Below are positions 24,326 through 33,785 of a stretch of DNA of 36,016 nucleotides, one piece after another. Within the stretch, counting starts at the first letter, position 1. Every line of letters begins with the position of its first letter. Under the pieces are notes generated by a model. That model saw only the letters and a list, made by a program, of their open reading frames with translations. It searched no databases and was not told the DNA's origin. The translations under genes were made by a program, and so were the position numbers. Source of the DNA: Aphodomonas sp964553125 (GTDB taxonomy: Bacteria > Bacillota > Clostridia > Christensenellales > Aristaeellaceae); NCBI GenBank assembly GCA_964553125.1, contig CAZKJW010000012.1:1-36016 (forward strand). The letters are read 5' to 3'.

Positions 24326-24991
24326 ATGAAGAAATGGCTGGCTTTGCTGCTGGGAATGACGATTGTTTTTTGCGCGTCGTTTGCGTGCGCGCAGGATGCG
24401 TTTGAGGTGTTGCCCATGCCCGATCCGAACCCGGAAAGTGAGTTCGGCGTGGACGTGAACGTCAACGTTGCGACGATTGACGAGTATCTCGGGCTGGAAA
24501 ACGCCGTCTATCGCGACGCGCGCATGACGGTTGATCCTTACAACTATGAAGCCATTGGCGGCAACAGCATCCTCACCGGATCCGTGGAGGGGTTTGTGCT
24601 TGCGCCGTATCCCTATCTCGCGCCGTGCCTGAACATGCCGGAAGTGCTGGGCGAGGGCTATGCCGGGCCGACGCTGTTCTCCATCGACGAAAACGGCGCT
24701 TACACGCCCAACTACGAGGAATCCATGGCGATTCTTGAGGCGATTTTCCCGAAGGATCAGGCCATTCTGGTTATGTGCGGCGCGGGCGGCTATGCGGGAA
24801 TGACCAAGGCGCTGCTGATCGGGCTGGGCTGGGACGCGAACATGATTTTCAACGTCGGCGGTTATTGGTATTATGAGGGCGAGCATAACGTTCCGCACGT
24901 GCAGGACGAAACTGCGGCGGGCGCGTACCGCTTTGAAAACCTCGATGCGTTCGAGTTCGATTTCACCGCGCTCACACCTGTGAGCAAATAA
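24326..24991 (+). CDS. Secreted rhodanese-like protein
   Basis: A 221-residue protein; ATG 24326 lies nine bases after GGGAGG (24311-24316). Residues 1-22 are a signal peptide (MKKWLALLLGMTIVFCASFA). The C-terminal half contains a rhodanese-type active-site loop, VMCGAGGYAGMTK with C151, preceded by the strand QAILVM and followed by ALLIGLGWDANMIFNVGGYW, as in single-domain rhodaneses. Such domains move sulfane sulfur or bind anions; catalytic Cys is present here. It is the first gene of a six-gene run that includes acyl activation and transfer functions. An exported rhodanese in such a set is unusual, and its link to the pathway is unknown. The central part (about 40-130) is not recognised. 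Confidence 0.75.
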   Translation: MKKWLALLLGMTIVFCASFACAQDAFEVLPMPDPNPESEFGVDVNVNVATIDEYLGLENAVYRDARMTVDPYNYEAIGGNSILTGSVEGFVLAPYPYLAPCLNMPEVLGEGYAGPTLFSIDENGAYTPNYEESMAILEAIFPKDQAILVMCGAGGYAGMTKALLIGLGWDANMIFNVGGYWYYEGEHNVPHVQDETAAGAYRFENLDAFEFDFTALTPVSK

Positions 24992-24994
24992 AGC

Positions 24995-26377
24995 ATGGCG
25001 CTGATTTCTCTGCCATATCTGCTTTTGACGGCGGCGACGGCGTTCGCCTGCCGTCTGCTTCCGTGCGCGTGCCGCAGATGGGTGCTGCTGGCGGCGAGCG
25101 CCGTGTTTCTGTGCGCGCAGGGCGCGCTCGGATGCGTCGCGGCGCTTGCGGCTGTGCTGACGAGCTATGCGGCGGCGCTGCTGATTGGACGCCTGAAGGC
25201 AAAGGGCGACGCGCGCGGCGCGAAACGCTGCACGGCTGCGGCCGCTGCGGCGCTTTGCGCGTTCATGCTCATTTTTCGCGGGCGCGCGCAGGGCGCGTCG
25301 TATCTGGGACTGATTCTCATGGCGTATCTGTTCGACGCGGCAAAGGGCAAAACGGATGCGCAGAAGGATCCGCTGCGGCTGGGCGCGTTCGCGTGCTTCT
25401 ACCCGCAGATGACGTGCGGCCCCGTGAGCCGCGTGCAGACGCTTCTGCCGCAGATGGAGCGCGCCGAAGCGTCGGACGAGGGCGCTGTGCTGCGCATAAC
25501 ATGGGGGCTTTTCAAAAAGCTCGTTCTGGCCGACCGGCTGAACGTGCTGGTGAACGCCGTATACGCCGCTCCCGGCGCGTGGTCGTCGGGAGCGCTGTGG
25601 CTTGCCGTGACGGCATACGCTGTGGCGATGTACGCCGATTTTTCCGGCTGCATGGACATTGTGCTGGGCGCGGCGCAGATGCTGGGCGTGCGGCTGGAGG
25701 AGAACTTCCGGCGGCCCTATTTTGCAAAGAGCTTTTCGGAATACTGGCGCAGATGGCACATCACCATGGGCGCGTGGTTCCGCGAGTATGTTTTTTATCC
25801 GCTGGCGCTTTCGCCTGCGCTGATGAAGCGCACGGCGCGGCTGTCCGCGCGCGTGAAGGCGGCGTGGCTCAAACGGCTGGCGACGGCGTTTGTGCCGCTG
25901 ATGGCGACGTGGGCGCTGACCGGGCTGTGGCATGGCAGCGCGTGGCACTACGTGCTCTGGGGCGCGCTCAACGGCGCGCTGATCCTGCTCGAAAGCTGCC
26001 GCACGCCGGGCAGGAAGCCGCTTCCGCCCGCTGCGGCGATGGGCTGCACGTTCGCCGTGATGACGCTGACGCGCGTGCTGTTCCGCGCGCCGAGCGTGGG
26101 CGCGGCGGCGGCTGTGTGGCGCGGGCTTTTTGTGCGGCAGGCGGGGTACGGCGCGCTGGCCTGCGGGCTGGACATGGCGGACTATGCCGTGGCGCTTGCG
26201 GCGACGGCGGTGCTTGCGCTGGTTGACGCGCTTGCGGAAAAGCGCGGTCTGACGGCGACGCGGCTGCCCGGATGGGCGCGCTTTGCGCTGAGCGCGGCGG
26301 GCGTGTGCGCGGTGCTGATCTTTGGAATGTACGGGCCGGGATACAATCCCGCGGAGTTTTATTATGGCAGGTTCTAA
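24995..26377 (+). CDS. MBOAT-family O-acyltransferase (DltB/AlgI-like)
   Basis: A 460-residue polytopic membrane protein starting three bases after the previous stop. No strong ribosome binding site is visible, so translation is probably coupled. MBOAT landmarks: FACFYPQMTCGPVSR (133-147), YADFSGCMDIVLG (213-225), ENFRRPYFAKSFSEYWRRWH (236-255) and LTGLWHGSAWHYVLWG, with the catalytic His H313. DltB and AlgI proteins carry an acyl group across or onto the outer membrane face, from a carrier protein to an envelope polymer. The presence of a carrier protein, a ligase and an SGNH protein downstream points to the DltB role. The acyl group and the acceptor polymer are not evident from the sequence. 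Confidence 0.92.
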   Translation: MALISLPYLLLTAATAFACRLLPCACRRWVLLAASAVFLCAQGALGCVAALAAVLTSYAAALLIGRLKAKGDARGAKRCTAAAAAALCAFMLIFRGRAQGASYLGLILMAYLFDAAKGKTDAQKDPLRLGAFACFYPQMTCGPVSRVQTLLPQMERAEASDEGAVLRITWGLFKKLVLADRLNVLVNAVYAAPGAWSSGALWLAVTAYAVAMYADFSGCMDIVLGAAQMLGVRLEENFRRPYFAKSFSEYWRRWHITMGAWFREYVFYPLALSPALMKRTARLSARVKAAWLKRLATAFVPLMATWALTGLWHGSAWHYVLWGALNGALILLESCRTPGRKPLPPAAAMGCTFAVMTLTRVLFRAPSVGAAAAVWRGLFVRQAGYGALACGLDMADYAVALAATAVLALVDALAEKRGLTATRLPGWARFALSAAGVCAVLIFGMYGPGYNPAEFYYGRF

Positions 26378-27431
26378 GGTGCGTAAAGCGGCGCGGCGGG
26401 CGGCGCTTGCGCTGGCGTTTGTGATGTGCGTCGCGGCGTTTGCGGTGTCGGCGGGTTACACGCTGCGGCCGGACGATCAGGGTGTGCGCACGCGGCTGGA
26501 GGGGTTTTACGCCGAGCCGGATGCGTCGCTCGACGTGGTGTTCGTCGGCTCGAGCGCGGTGTATACGTTCTTTTCGCCGCTGCGGCTGTGGAAGAACACT
26601 GGGCTGACGTCTTATATCTATGCGACGCCGAACCAGTCGGTCGATATGATCCGCTTCGCGGTGGAGGAGTGCCGCAAGACGCAGCCGGACGCGCTGTATG
26701 TCATCGAGCTGCGCGCGATGCTCGCCTCGCAGGAGGATCGCGCGGCTATTGCCGCCGATTTGCGCAGGCTTTCCGACAACATGCCCTACTCGCGCACGCG
26801 CAGCCGGCTGATCGCCGCGCTGGCGCAGCCGCAGGAACGGCTCTCGCACGAGTTTGATCTGGCGAAGTATCACGATCGGTGGAAGGAAAACAGCTGGGAG
26901 GATGTGCGCTTTCTGCATTGGGGCAAAAGCGACCCGATGAAGGGCTGGCAGTTTTCCAACGGCTGGGAGCCGATTGAGGCGCGCGACTGGAGCAACGTGA
27001 ACGCGATGATCGCGCCGGACGAGGCGAACGAAAGGGCGCTGGAGGAACTGCTCGCCTATTGCCGGCAGGAGGGCGTGAACGCCGTGTTTATTGCCACGCC
27101 GTTCTCCCTCTCGCGCAAGCAGGCGAAGATGTTCAACGCGGCGGGCGAGACGGTGAAGCAGGCGGGCTATGAATTCTGGAACCTTACCAAAATGGCAGAC
27201 GAAATCGGGCTGGACTTTGCGGCCGATTATTCCGATTTCCGGCATGTGAACACGCTGGGCGCGGTCAAGTGTACCGACTGGCTCGGAGCGCGGCTGACGG
27301 AAAAGGGCGTTCTTCACAGCGCAGAAAGCGACGGCGAACGCTGGCAGACGTGCTGGGAGGAATACGACGCGAAGGAGCGGGTGTCCGCGGAAAAAATCAA
27401 AAAGCTGATTGAGGATGGAGGAGAGAGATGA
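26364..27431 (+). CDS. Membrane-anchored SGNH-fold protein (DltD-like position)
   Basis: A 355-residue protein; ATG 26364 overlaps the MBOAT stop by 14 bases, with GCGGAG upstream. Residues about 10-31 form one N-terminal membrane helix, and the rest is outside the cell. SGNH hydrolase landmarks: VVFVGSSAVYTFF (58-70), with nucleophile Ser S64, and DFRHVNTLGA (291-300), with the Asp-x-x-His pair D291 and H294. In dlt systems, DltD is an SGNH-like protein that hands the acyl group to its acceptor or proofreads the carrier; in alginate acetylation AlgJ and AlgX have this fold. The position between the MBOAT and the ligase supports such a role. The sequence is not clearly DltD, so I name only the fold. 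Confidence 0.85.
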   Translation: MAGSKVRKAARRAALALAFVMCVAAFAVSAGYTLRPDDQGVRTRLEGFYAEPDASLDVVFVGSSAVYTFFSPLRLWKNTGLTSYIYATPNQSVDMIRFAVEECRKTQPDALYVIELRAMLASQEDRAAIAADLRRLSDNMPYSRTRSRLIAALAQPQERLSHEFDLAKYHDRWKENSWEDVRFLHWGKSDPMKGWQFSNGWEPIEARDWSNVNAMIAPDEANERALEELLAYCRQEGVNAVFIATPFSLSRKQAKMFNAAGETVKQAGYEFWNLTKMADEIGLDFAADYSDFRHVNTLGAVKCTDWLGARLTEKGVLHSAESDGERWQTCWEEYDAKERVSAEKIKKLIEDGGER

Positions 27432-28924
27432 ACGAAACAAACGCGGCGCAGCAGCGCATTCTCCATGCGTTTCGCAAGGAGCGTATCTGGGGCGAGTCGA
27501 TGCTGGCGCTGATTGCCGGATACGCCGCCGAACGGCCGGAAAGGCTCTGCATCGCCGATCCGGATGAGGCGGTGAGCTATGGCGCGTTTTACGCGCGCAT
27601 TCTGAAAAAAGCCGGGCAGCTGGCGGCGCTGGGCGTTTGCCGGGGCGACCGCGTGGCGGCCTATGCGGCGCAGCGCGCCGATTATCTGGCGCTGCATTTC
27701 GCGGCGCATCGGCTGGGCGCGGTGTTCGTGCCGCTGGAAAAGAACCTGCCCAAGGAGCGCGCGCAGGAAATTGCGGCGCGCACGCAGGCGAAGCTCCTGC
27801 TGGAACAGACGCAGCTGGATGTGCCCGAAGCGCCGCTCCCTGCGGAGATGCCGCGCGAGGATGAAACCGCGACCATCCTCTACACCACCGGGACGACGGG
27901 ACGCTCCAAGGGCATCGCCCTGACGCACCGCGCCGAGGTGGCCGTGGCGCAGAACGTATTCTACGGCACGGAAATGGAAGAAGACACCATCGAACTGATT
28001 CCGATGCCTGTGAGCCACTCCTACGGACTGCGGCATTGCTTCGGGCTGCTTCTGGGCGGACGGAGCACGGTGCTGTGCGACGGTGTGGCCATGGCCGGGG
28101 ATTTCTTTGCGCTGATGGATCGCTATCATGTCAACGCGCTTTCGCTCACGCCCGCGACGGTCAACATCCTTCTGCATGTGACGGGCGACCGGCTGGGCGA
28201 GTACCCGCTGCGCTATCTGCAGCTGGGCACGGCGGGCGTGGACTCCGCCATGAAGGACAAAATGCGCGCCCTTCTGCCGAACAGCCGCCTCTACCAGTAT
28301 TACAGCAGCACGGAGGCCGGGTGCGCCTGCATCTTCGACTATAAAAACGATTTTTCTCCGCGGCGCGTCGGCAGGCCCGCGTGCAATTCGCATTTCGTCA
28401 TTGTCGATGACGACGGCAGGGAAATGCGCAGCGATGAAAAAACATGGGGCCTGATCGCCTGCTGGGGGCCGATGAACATGACGGGCTACTGGCAGGATGA
28501 GGCGCTCAGCGCCGAAGTGCTCAAAGATGGCTACGTCCTCTCGCAGGATGTGGGCTATCTGGACGCGGAAGGTTATCTGTGCTTCATCGGGCGCAGGGGC
28601 GACGTGATCAACACCGGCGGCTTCAAGGTTTCGCCCGAGGAGGTGGAGGAAGCTGCGATGTATTTCGGCGGAATCCGCGAATGCGCGTGCGCCGCGACGC
28701 CGGATCCGCTGCTGGGGCAGACGCCGAAGCTGTACGTTGTGCCGGAAAAGCCGGAGGAGCCGTTTGATAAGGCCGCGCTGGCGCGCTTTCTGGCCGGCCG
28801 GCTTGAGGAATACAAGCTGCCGCGGCAGATTGCGCTGATTGCCGCCGTGCCGCGCAACTATATGGGCAAGCCGCAGCGCGGGCAGTGCGAGCAGGCGGCG
28901 CGCATCGGGGAGGATTTGCAATGA
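27428..28924 (+). CDS. AMP-forming acyl/aminoacyl ligase (ANL superfamily, DltA-like position)
   Basis: A 498-residue cytoplasmic enzyme overlapping the previous gene by four bases (ATGA). ANL motifs are complete: P-loop YTTGTTGRSKG (152-162), YYSSTEAG (291-298), GYLDAEGYLCFIGRR with Asp D379, the hinge GRRGDVINTGGFK (388-400) and the C-terminal catalytic Lys in GKPQR (K481). It should activate a carboxylic acid with ATP and load it on the carrier protein encoded next. The region before the Tyr motif reads LQLGTAGVDSAMKDKM, closer to acyl-CoA ligases than to the FCGE-type segment I recall from D-alanine ligase DltA. The substrate is therefore left open: D-alanine is possible, another acid is as likely. 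Confidence 0.9.
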   Translation: MNETNAAQQRILHAFRKERIWGESMLALIAGYAAERPERLCIADPDEAVSYGAFYARILKKAGQLAALGVCRGDRVAAYAAQRADYLALHFAAHRLGAVFVPLEKNLPKERAQEIAARTQAKLLLEQTQLDVPEAPLPAEMPREDETATILYTTGTTGRSKGIALTHRAEVAVAQNVFYGTEMEEDTIELIPMPVSHSYGLRHCFGLLLGGRSTVLCDGVAMAGDFFALMDRYHVNALSLTPATVNILLHVTGDRLGEYPLRYLQLGTAGVDSAMKDKMRALLPNSRLYQYYSSTEAGCACIFDYKNDFSPRRVGRPACNSHFVIVDDDGREMRSDEKTWGLIACWGPMNMTGYWQDEALSAEVLKDGYVLSQDVGYLDAEGYLCFIGRRGDVINTGGFKVSPEEVEEAAMYFGGIRECACAATPDPLLGQTPKLYVVPEKPEEPFDKAALARFLAGRLEEYKLPRQIALIAAVPRNYMGKPQRGQCEQAARIGEDLQ

Positions 28925-29151
28925 ACCGTGAAGAACTCGTGCAGGTGCTTTGCGAGGCGGCGCCGAATGTGGATTGGGGCGCGGACGCGCCCGGAAAAAC
29001 GCTCACCTCGCTGGATACGCTGATGATCGTCTCGCAGCTCTACGGAAGGTTCGGCATCGTCGTGCCGCCGGAGGAGATGCGAAGCGTGAATTTCAGATCG
29101 GTGGACGCTATTTTATCGCTCTGCGAAAAAATCGAAAAGGAGAGGAACTGA
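28921..29151 (+). CDS. Acyl carrier protein
   Basis: A 76-residue protein overlapping the ligase gene by four bases (ATGA). The phosphopantetheine attachment region reads TLTSLDTLMIVSQLYGRFGI, with Ser S30 at the position of the Ser in the usual DSLD motif (Asp is replaced by Thr). An acidic helix pattern follows, ending in FRSVDAILSLCEKIEKE, as in carrier proteins. The length and four-helix layout fit DltC or a dedicated ACP. It would hold the activated acyl group between the ligase and the MBOAT. The Thr before the Ser is uncommon and may matter for pantetheinylation. Confidence 0.85.
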   Translation: MNREELVQVLCEAAPNVDWGADAPGKTLTSLDTLMIVSQLYGRFGIVVPPEEMRSVNFRSVDAILSLCEKIEKERN

Positions 29152-29152
29152 C

Positions 29153-30019
29153 ATGAAGGAACGGATGAAGAAACTGGCAGCCTGCGCGCTGGCGGCGGCG
29201 CTTGTGCTGAGCGGAACGGCCGCGCTGGCCGACGAGGGCGCGCTGACCCTCGAGCAGCTGACAAAGGAACACGGCTCCATGGTTTCCACCACGGAAACGG
29301 CCGTCACCACGGAGCAGCGGGACGCGATCATCAAGGCGGCGCTTTCTGTGACGCTCGGTTCGTCTGGCATGTGGTATCTGACGGTTGTGCCGGAGCTGGA
29401 TCTGATTCAGGAGCTGCTGCCGACCTACAACGAGGCGGGGCTGATCCACGAGGGTAACATGGCGTTCATCGTTTCCTGCACGTCGGAAGAGGGCGCGTAT
29501 CAGCAGTATCACGTGGAGGACGTGACCCGCTACATCTCCGCCGGCATGGCGGCGCAGCAGATCTGCGTGGCCGCGCAGATGCAGGGCCTCGGCTTCAAGG
29601 TGATCACGGACAGCATCTATGAATCCTCCTACACGCTGTACCGCAACAACGAGCCGGGCGAAGAAAACATTGTGCATGAGGGCATGGACTGGGACGAGTG
29701 GCGGCAGATGTTTGCCATTCCCAAGGATGACTATTACATCATGAGCGACAGCGGCGAGCCGATCACCGTCATGAACGGCAACACCGTGCAGCTCAAGAGC
29801 AAGCAGTATCAGTACTTCGAGCAGGACGGCTCGCCCGCGGTCAAGTACAAGATGAACTACATCAACGGCTACATGACGCCCTGCGTGATCGTCCTTGTCG
29901 GCAACACGGAGGAAGCGCCGAAGCTGGCGAAGAACGCCGAGAAGGATTTCGTCACCATCTGGGACGGCAGCTTTGATCCGTATCCCGTCTACTACGGCGG
30001 AAGCGGCTCGAAGGAATAA
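29153..30019 (+). CDS. Secreted nitroreductase-like protein
   Basis: A 288-residue protein; ATG 29153 follows AAGGAGAGG (29137-29145) and starts one base after the ACP stop. Residues 1-26 are a signal peptide (ending TAALA). The mature part has two blocks that look like the nitroreductase flavin fold: TTEQRDAIIKAALSVTLGSS near the start and TRYISAGMAAQQICVAAQMQ, then GLGFKVI, in the middle. Nitroreductases are normally cytoplasmic FMN enzymes, so export is unusual and the cofactor is uncertain. The C-terminal half (DEWRQMFAIPKDDYYIMSDS and on) is not recognised. As the last gene of the operon it may modify or sense the product of the acylation genes. The family call is moderate. Confidence 0.6.
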   Translation: MKERMKKLAACALAAALVLSGTAALADEGALTLEQLTKEHGSMVSTTETAVTTEQRDAIIKAALSVTLGSSGMWYLTVVPELDLIQELLPTYNEAGLIHEGNMAFIVSCTSEEGAYQQYHVEDVTRYISAGMAAQQICVAAQMQGLGFKVITDSIYESSYTLYRNNEPGEENIVHEGMDWDEWRQMFAIPKDDYYIMSDSGEPITVMNGNTVQLKSKQYQYFEQDGSPAVKYKMNYINGYMTPCVIVLVGNTEEAPKLAKNAEKDFVTIWDGSFDPYPVYYGGSGSKE

Positions 30020-30051
30020 CCGAATCACATTCCCGCTCATGGGAGAAAAAA

Positions 30052-30089
30052 CGCCCGCCGCGCGATGAGGAATCGTCGCCCGGCGGGCG
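30052..30089 (-). terminator. Strong hairpin with its T run on the minus strand
   Basis: CGCCCGCCG (30052-30060) pairs with CGGCGGGCG (30081-30089), with further pairing inside. Six A precede it, so only a minus-strand transcript would meet a T run. No minus-strand gene lies beyond it, so it may stop antisense transcription or simply be a plus-strand RNA hairpin at the end of the operon. Confidence 0.5.
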
Positions 30090-30218
30090 CACGCGTCTGT
30101 GGAAGAATTTGCTCTTTGTCTGCGTTATATGTCTGTATGGCGAGAACCAAAGGCGGCGCTGCGGCGTCTTAAAAGAGAAGGACGCGCGCGGAGCGCCGCA
30201 CGCGCAGAGGAGGAACGG

Positions 30219-32849
30219 ATGAAGGAACGGTTTTTCCGCCGCATTCTGGCGGCGATCTGTGTGCTGGCGGCTGTGCTCGTGCCGCTGTGCGGCGGAGCGG
30301 ACGGAAGCGTGACGCTCGATGCCGCGATCGGCTATGACGGCGTTGTGACCTATATGCGCAGGACGCCCGTTACGGCGACGATTGCCAATCATGGCGCCGA
30401 TGTGTCCGGTATGCTCAGCGTCGAGGTAAGCCGCTATGGCAGCTATGACGTGTATGAGATACCGGTCAGCGTCGCTGCGGGCGCAGAGGTTGAGGTGACG
30501 CTGCCCGTCGTGCTCACGCAGAAGCAAAAAACATACACGGTGCGCTTCACGCAGGGCGAAACCGTGCTTGCAGAGCGGACGATTCAGCCGGAGAAGGCGC
30601 TCAACCCCGCCAACCTGATTGTCGGCACGCTGGGCGGCGACGCGCAGAGCATGACGTGGATTTCCATCGCAAAGGGGAGCGACCCGCTGGCGCGCAACGA
30701 ATACTGGACGCCCGTCGTGCTGGAGGAAGCGACGTTCCCGGACGATGCGGAAAGCCTGCGCTTTTTCGACATGCTGGCCGTGGACGGCTTTGACATGTCC
30801 GCGCTTTCCAAACAGCAGCGGGATGCGTTTGACGCGTGGCTGCAAAAGGGCGGCATTGTGTTCGTCGGCGGCGGAACGCGCGCGGCGGAGAACTTCGCGT
30901 TTTTTAAGAGCTATACGGGAATCAGCGCGGGCGCGGCGGAGACGACCGACGTGAGCGCGGCGCTGATGGAGGCGCTCGGCATGAGCGGCGCGGGGCTCGG
31001 CCGCAGCGCGGCGCTCGTTCCGCTGCAAAATGGCGCGGGCGCGGCTGTGGGCGAGGCGCGGCTTGCCGATGCGACGCGCGTGGGCGACGGCTATGTGGTC
31101 ACGCTGGGCTTTTCGCTTGCTGAGAAGCCGCTGAGCGGCTGGCTTGGCCAGAATGCGATTTTGCAGCGCATTCTGCTTTCGGGCGCGCAGGCGCGCTATC
31201 AGAAAATTGCCGAGTTTCGGCGCATCGGCGAATACGACGAGCAGACCAATTACGCCGACGCCAGCATTTACGGGCAGATCGGCGTGCAAAACGGCGATGG
31301 GATGTTCTGGCCGCTCGTGCTGCTGGGCGTGTTCATCGTGCTTGCGGGCGTGGGCGGATATCTCATTTTGAAAAAGCTGGACAGGCGCGAGTGGATGTGG
31401 GCGACCGTTCCGGCGCTGGCCATTGCCGCGTCGCTCGGCATGTGGGCGCTCAGCGGCAGCCTGTCCCTGCGTGAGCCGGTGGCGGTTCATTATACGGCGA
31501 TTCGCGTCGATGAGGACGGGGCCGCAAGCGGCTATTCGGTTGTGACGGCGGCGAAGCCCGCGAAATCGCAGATGACGCTTTCGGTGAACGAAGGGGAAAT
31601 CGACATGACCTCCTCGCTTTCGTATTACGACATCGACACGGACGTTTCTGCGGCAGCGCCGCTGCGCTATATTTACACCTGCGGCGAGGAAGAAGCCGTG
31701 ACCTTCCAGCAGAAAAAGGCGTGGGAGGAACATAGCTTTGTGGTGCGGAACCCGCCCGTGGAGGATATGAGCGGCGTGCAGGGCGAGTGCGTGTGGGACG
31801 GCGAAAACCTGTGCATATCCGTGACGAACGGCTCTGCCGTCGCGCTGGAGGAAGGCGTGATCCTGACGGATAACGGCTTTGCATGCGTTCCGGCGCTTCT
31901 GCCCGGACAGACGGCGCAGCGCGTGCTGTACCCCTATGACCCCGATGCGGCGAACGCGGCCGCGCAGAGCGCGTCTGCCCAGAAGGCGGCGGGCGCTGCA
32001 TATAGCGGCAGCGCGGCTGCGAGCATTGGCGTGATTGGCGGAAGCAGCGGCCCGACGGCGGTTTTTGTGTCGACGTCCTCGTCCGTGCCGAACGTGCGAT
32101 ACCCGCAGGACGGCGTGATCTACGACAACGTGACGAATCCGTATTCGTTTTCGGCTTACGACTATGTCGAGGCGTATTCGCGCCTGACGAAGGGGAACGG
32201 GGAAGAACGGGATCTCCTGCGCCTCAACATGATGTACAACGTGGTCTCCGTCGGCTATGACGCGCTGCCGAGCCCGTTTTTGTATGTTGCTTTCAGCAAC
32301 GAAATGGACGCGCTCCGCGTAAAAATCGACGGCAGGGAGACGGCGCGCACGGCGCAGTGCGGCGTTCTTGTGACGACGCTGCGCTATAACCCGATCTCCG
32401 CGGACGGCACGGCGCGGTTTATGAAGAACAGCTTCCCTGTCAGCACGGCCGTGCTGGACGGCGCGAACAGGCCGGCGGCGGGGGAACAGCTCTCCACGAA
32501 CGACTATCGCAGCTTTGCCCTGAGCGGAAGCCCGGCGTTTGCATTCGATATGAGCGCCGTGCCCGAAGGAATGGAGGTTACAAAGCTCGACATCGATTCC
32601 CGGTACGACTACTACGCCTATCGCGTCAGCCTTTACAACGTAGAGACCGGCGAATGGGACGCGTGGAAGGAATACACGCCTTCCAGCTCGGGCAATGCGG
32701 CGAGCGTTTCCGCAAGCGTGCCGGATCTGGCGCGGTATATCGACGACGCAAAGACGCTGTATGCGCGCTTTGAGCGCGTTCAGACCGGCGGCGAGGACTA
32801 CTCCGATGTTTCCGTTCCGCGCATGACCATGGAAGGGCGGGTGAAATAA
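30219..32849 (+). CDS. Large membrane protein with glutamine-amidotransferase-like domain
   Basis: An 876-residue protein; ATG 30219 follows AGAGGAGG (30206-30213). A signal peptide or membrane anchor covers residues about 8-26. A beta-sandwich domain follows (VTLDAAIGYDGVVTYMRRTP). Next is a class I amidotransferase-like Rossmann region with LIVGTLGGDAQ and LQKGGIVFVGGGTRA. Two membrane helices lie at about residues 364-384 and 393-412, and a long extracellular C-terminal part ends at the stop just before the ABC ATPase gene. Proteins of this build are often encoded with ABC-2 transporters and with MoxR/DUF58 genes in Firmicutes and Bacteroidetes. The catalytic triad of true amidotransferases is not seen, so it is probably a structural or sensing partner of the transporter. 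Confidence 0.75.
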   Translation: MKERFFRRILAAICVLAAVLVPLCGGADGSVTLDAAIGYDGVVTYMRRTPVTATIANHGADVSGMLSVEVSRYGSYDVYEIPVSVAAGAEVEVTLPVVLTQKQKTYTVRFTQGETVLAERTIQPEKALNPANLIVGTLGGDAQSMTWISIAKGSDPLARNEYWTPVVLEEATFPDDAESLRFFDMLAVDGFDMSALSKQQRDAFDAWLQKGGIVFVGGGTRAAENFAFFKSYTGISAGAAETTDVSAALMEALGMSGAGLGRSAALVPLQNGAGAAVGEARLADATRVGDGYVVTLGFSLAEKPLSGWLGQNAILQRILLSGAQARYQKIAEFRRIGEYDEQTNYADASIYGQIGVQNGDGMFWPLVLLGVFIVLAGVGGYLILKKLDRREWMWATVPALAIAASLGMWALSGSLSLREPVAVHYTAIRVDEDGAASGYSVVTAAKPAKSQMTLSVNEGEIDMTSSLSYYDIDTDVSAAAPLRYIYTCGEEEAVTFQQKKAWEEHSFVVRNPPVEDMSGVQGECVWDGENLCISVTNGSAVALEEGVILTDNGFACVPALLPGQTAQRVLYPYDPDAANAAAQSASAQKAAGAAYSGSAAASIGVIGGSSGPTAVFVSTSSSVPNVRYPQDGVIYDNVTNPYSFSAYDYVEAYSRLTKGNGEERDLLRLNMMYNVVSVGYDALPSPFLYVAFSNEMDALRVKIDGRETARTAQCGVLVTTLRYNPISADGTARFMKNSFPVSTAVLDGANRPAAGEQLSTNDYRSFALSGSPAFAFDMSAVPEGMEVTKLDIDSRYDYYAYRVSLYNVETGEWDAWKEYTPSSSGNAASVSASVPDLARYIDDAKTLYARFERVQTGGEDYSDVSVPRMTMEGRVK

Positions 32850-33777
<928 letters not shown>

Positions 33778-33785
<8 letters not shown>

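Noticed and set aside
27428..28924. Calling the ligase DltA.
   Set aside because: Position and motifs fit an AMP ligase for a carrier protein, but the D-alanine-specific segment I would expect is not seen, so the symbol is withheld.
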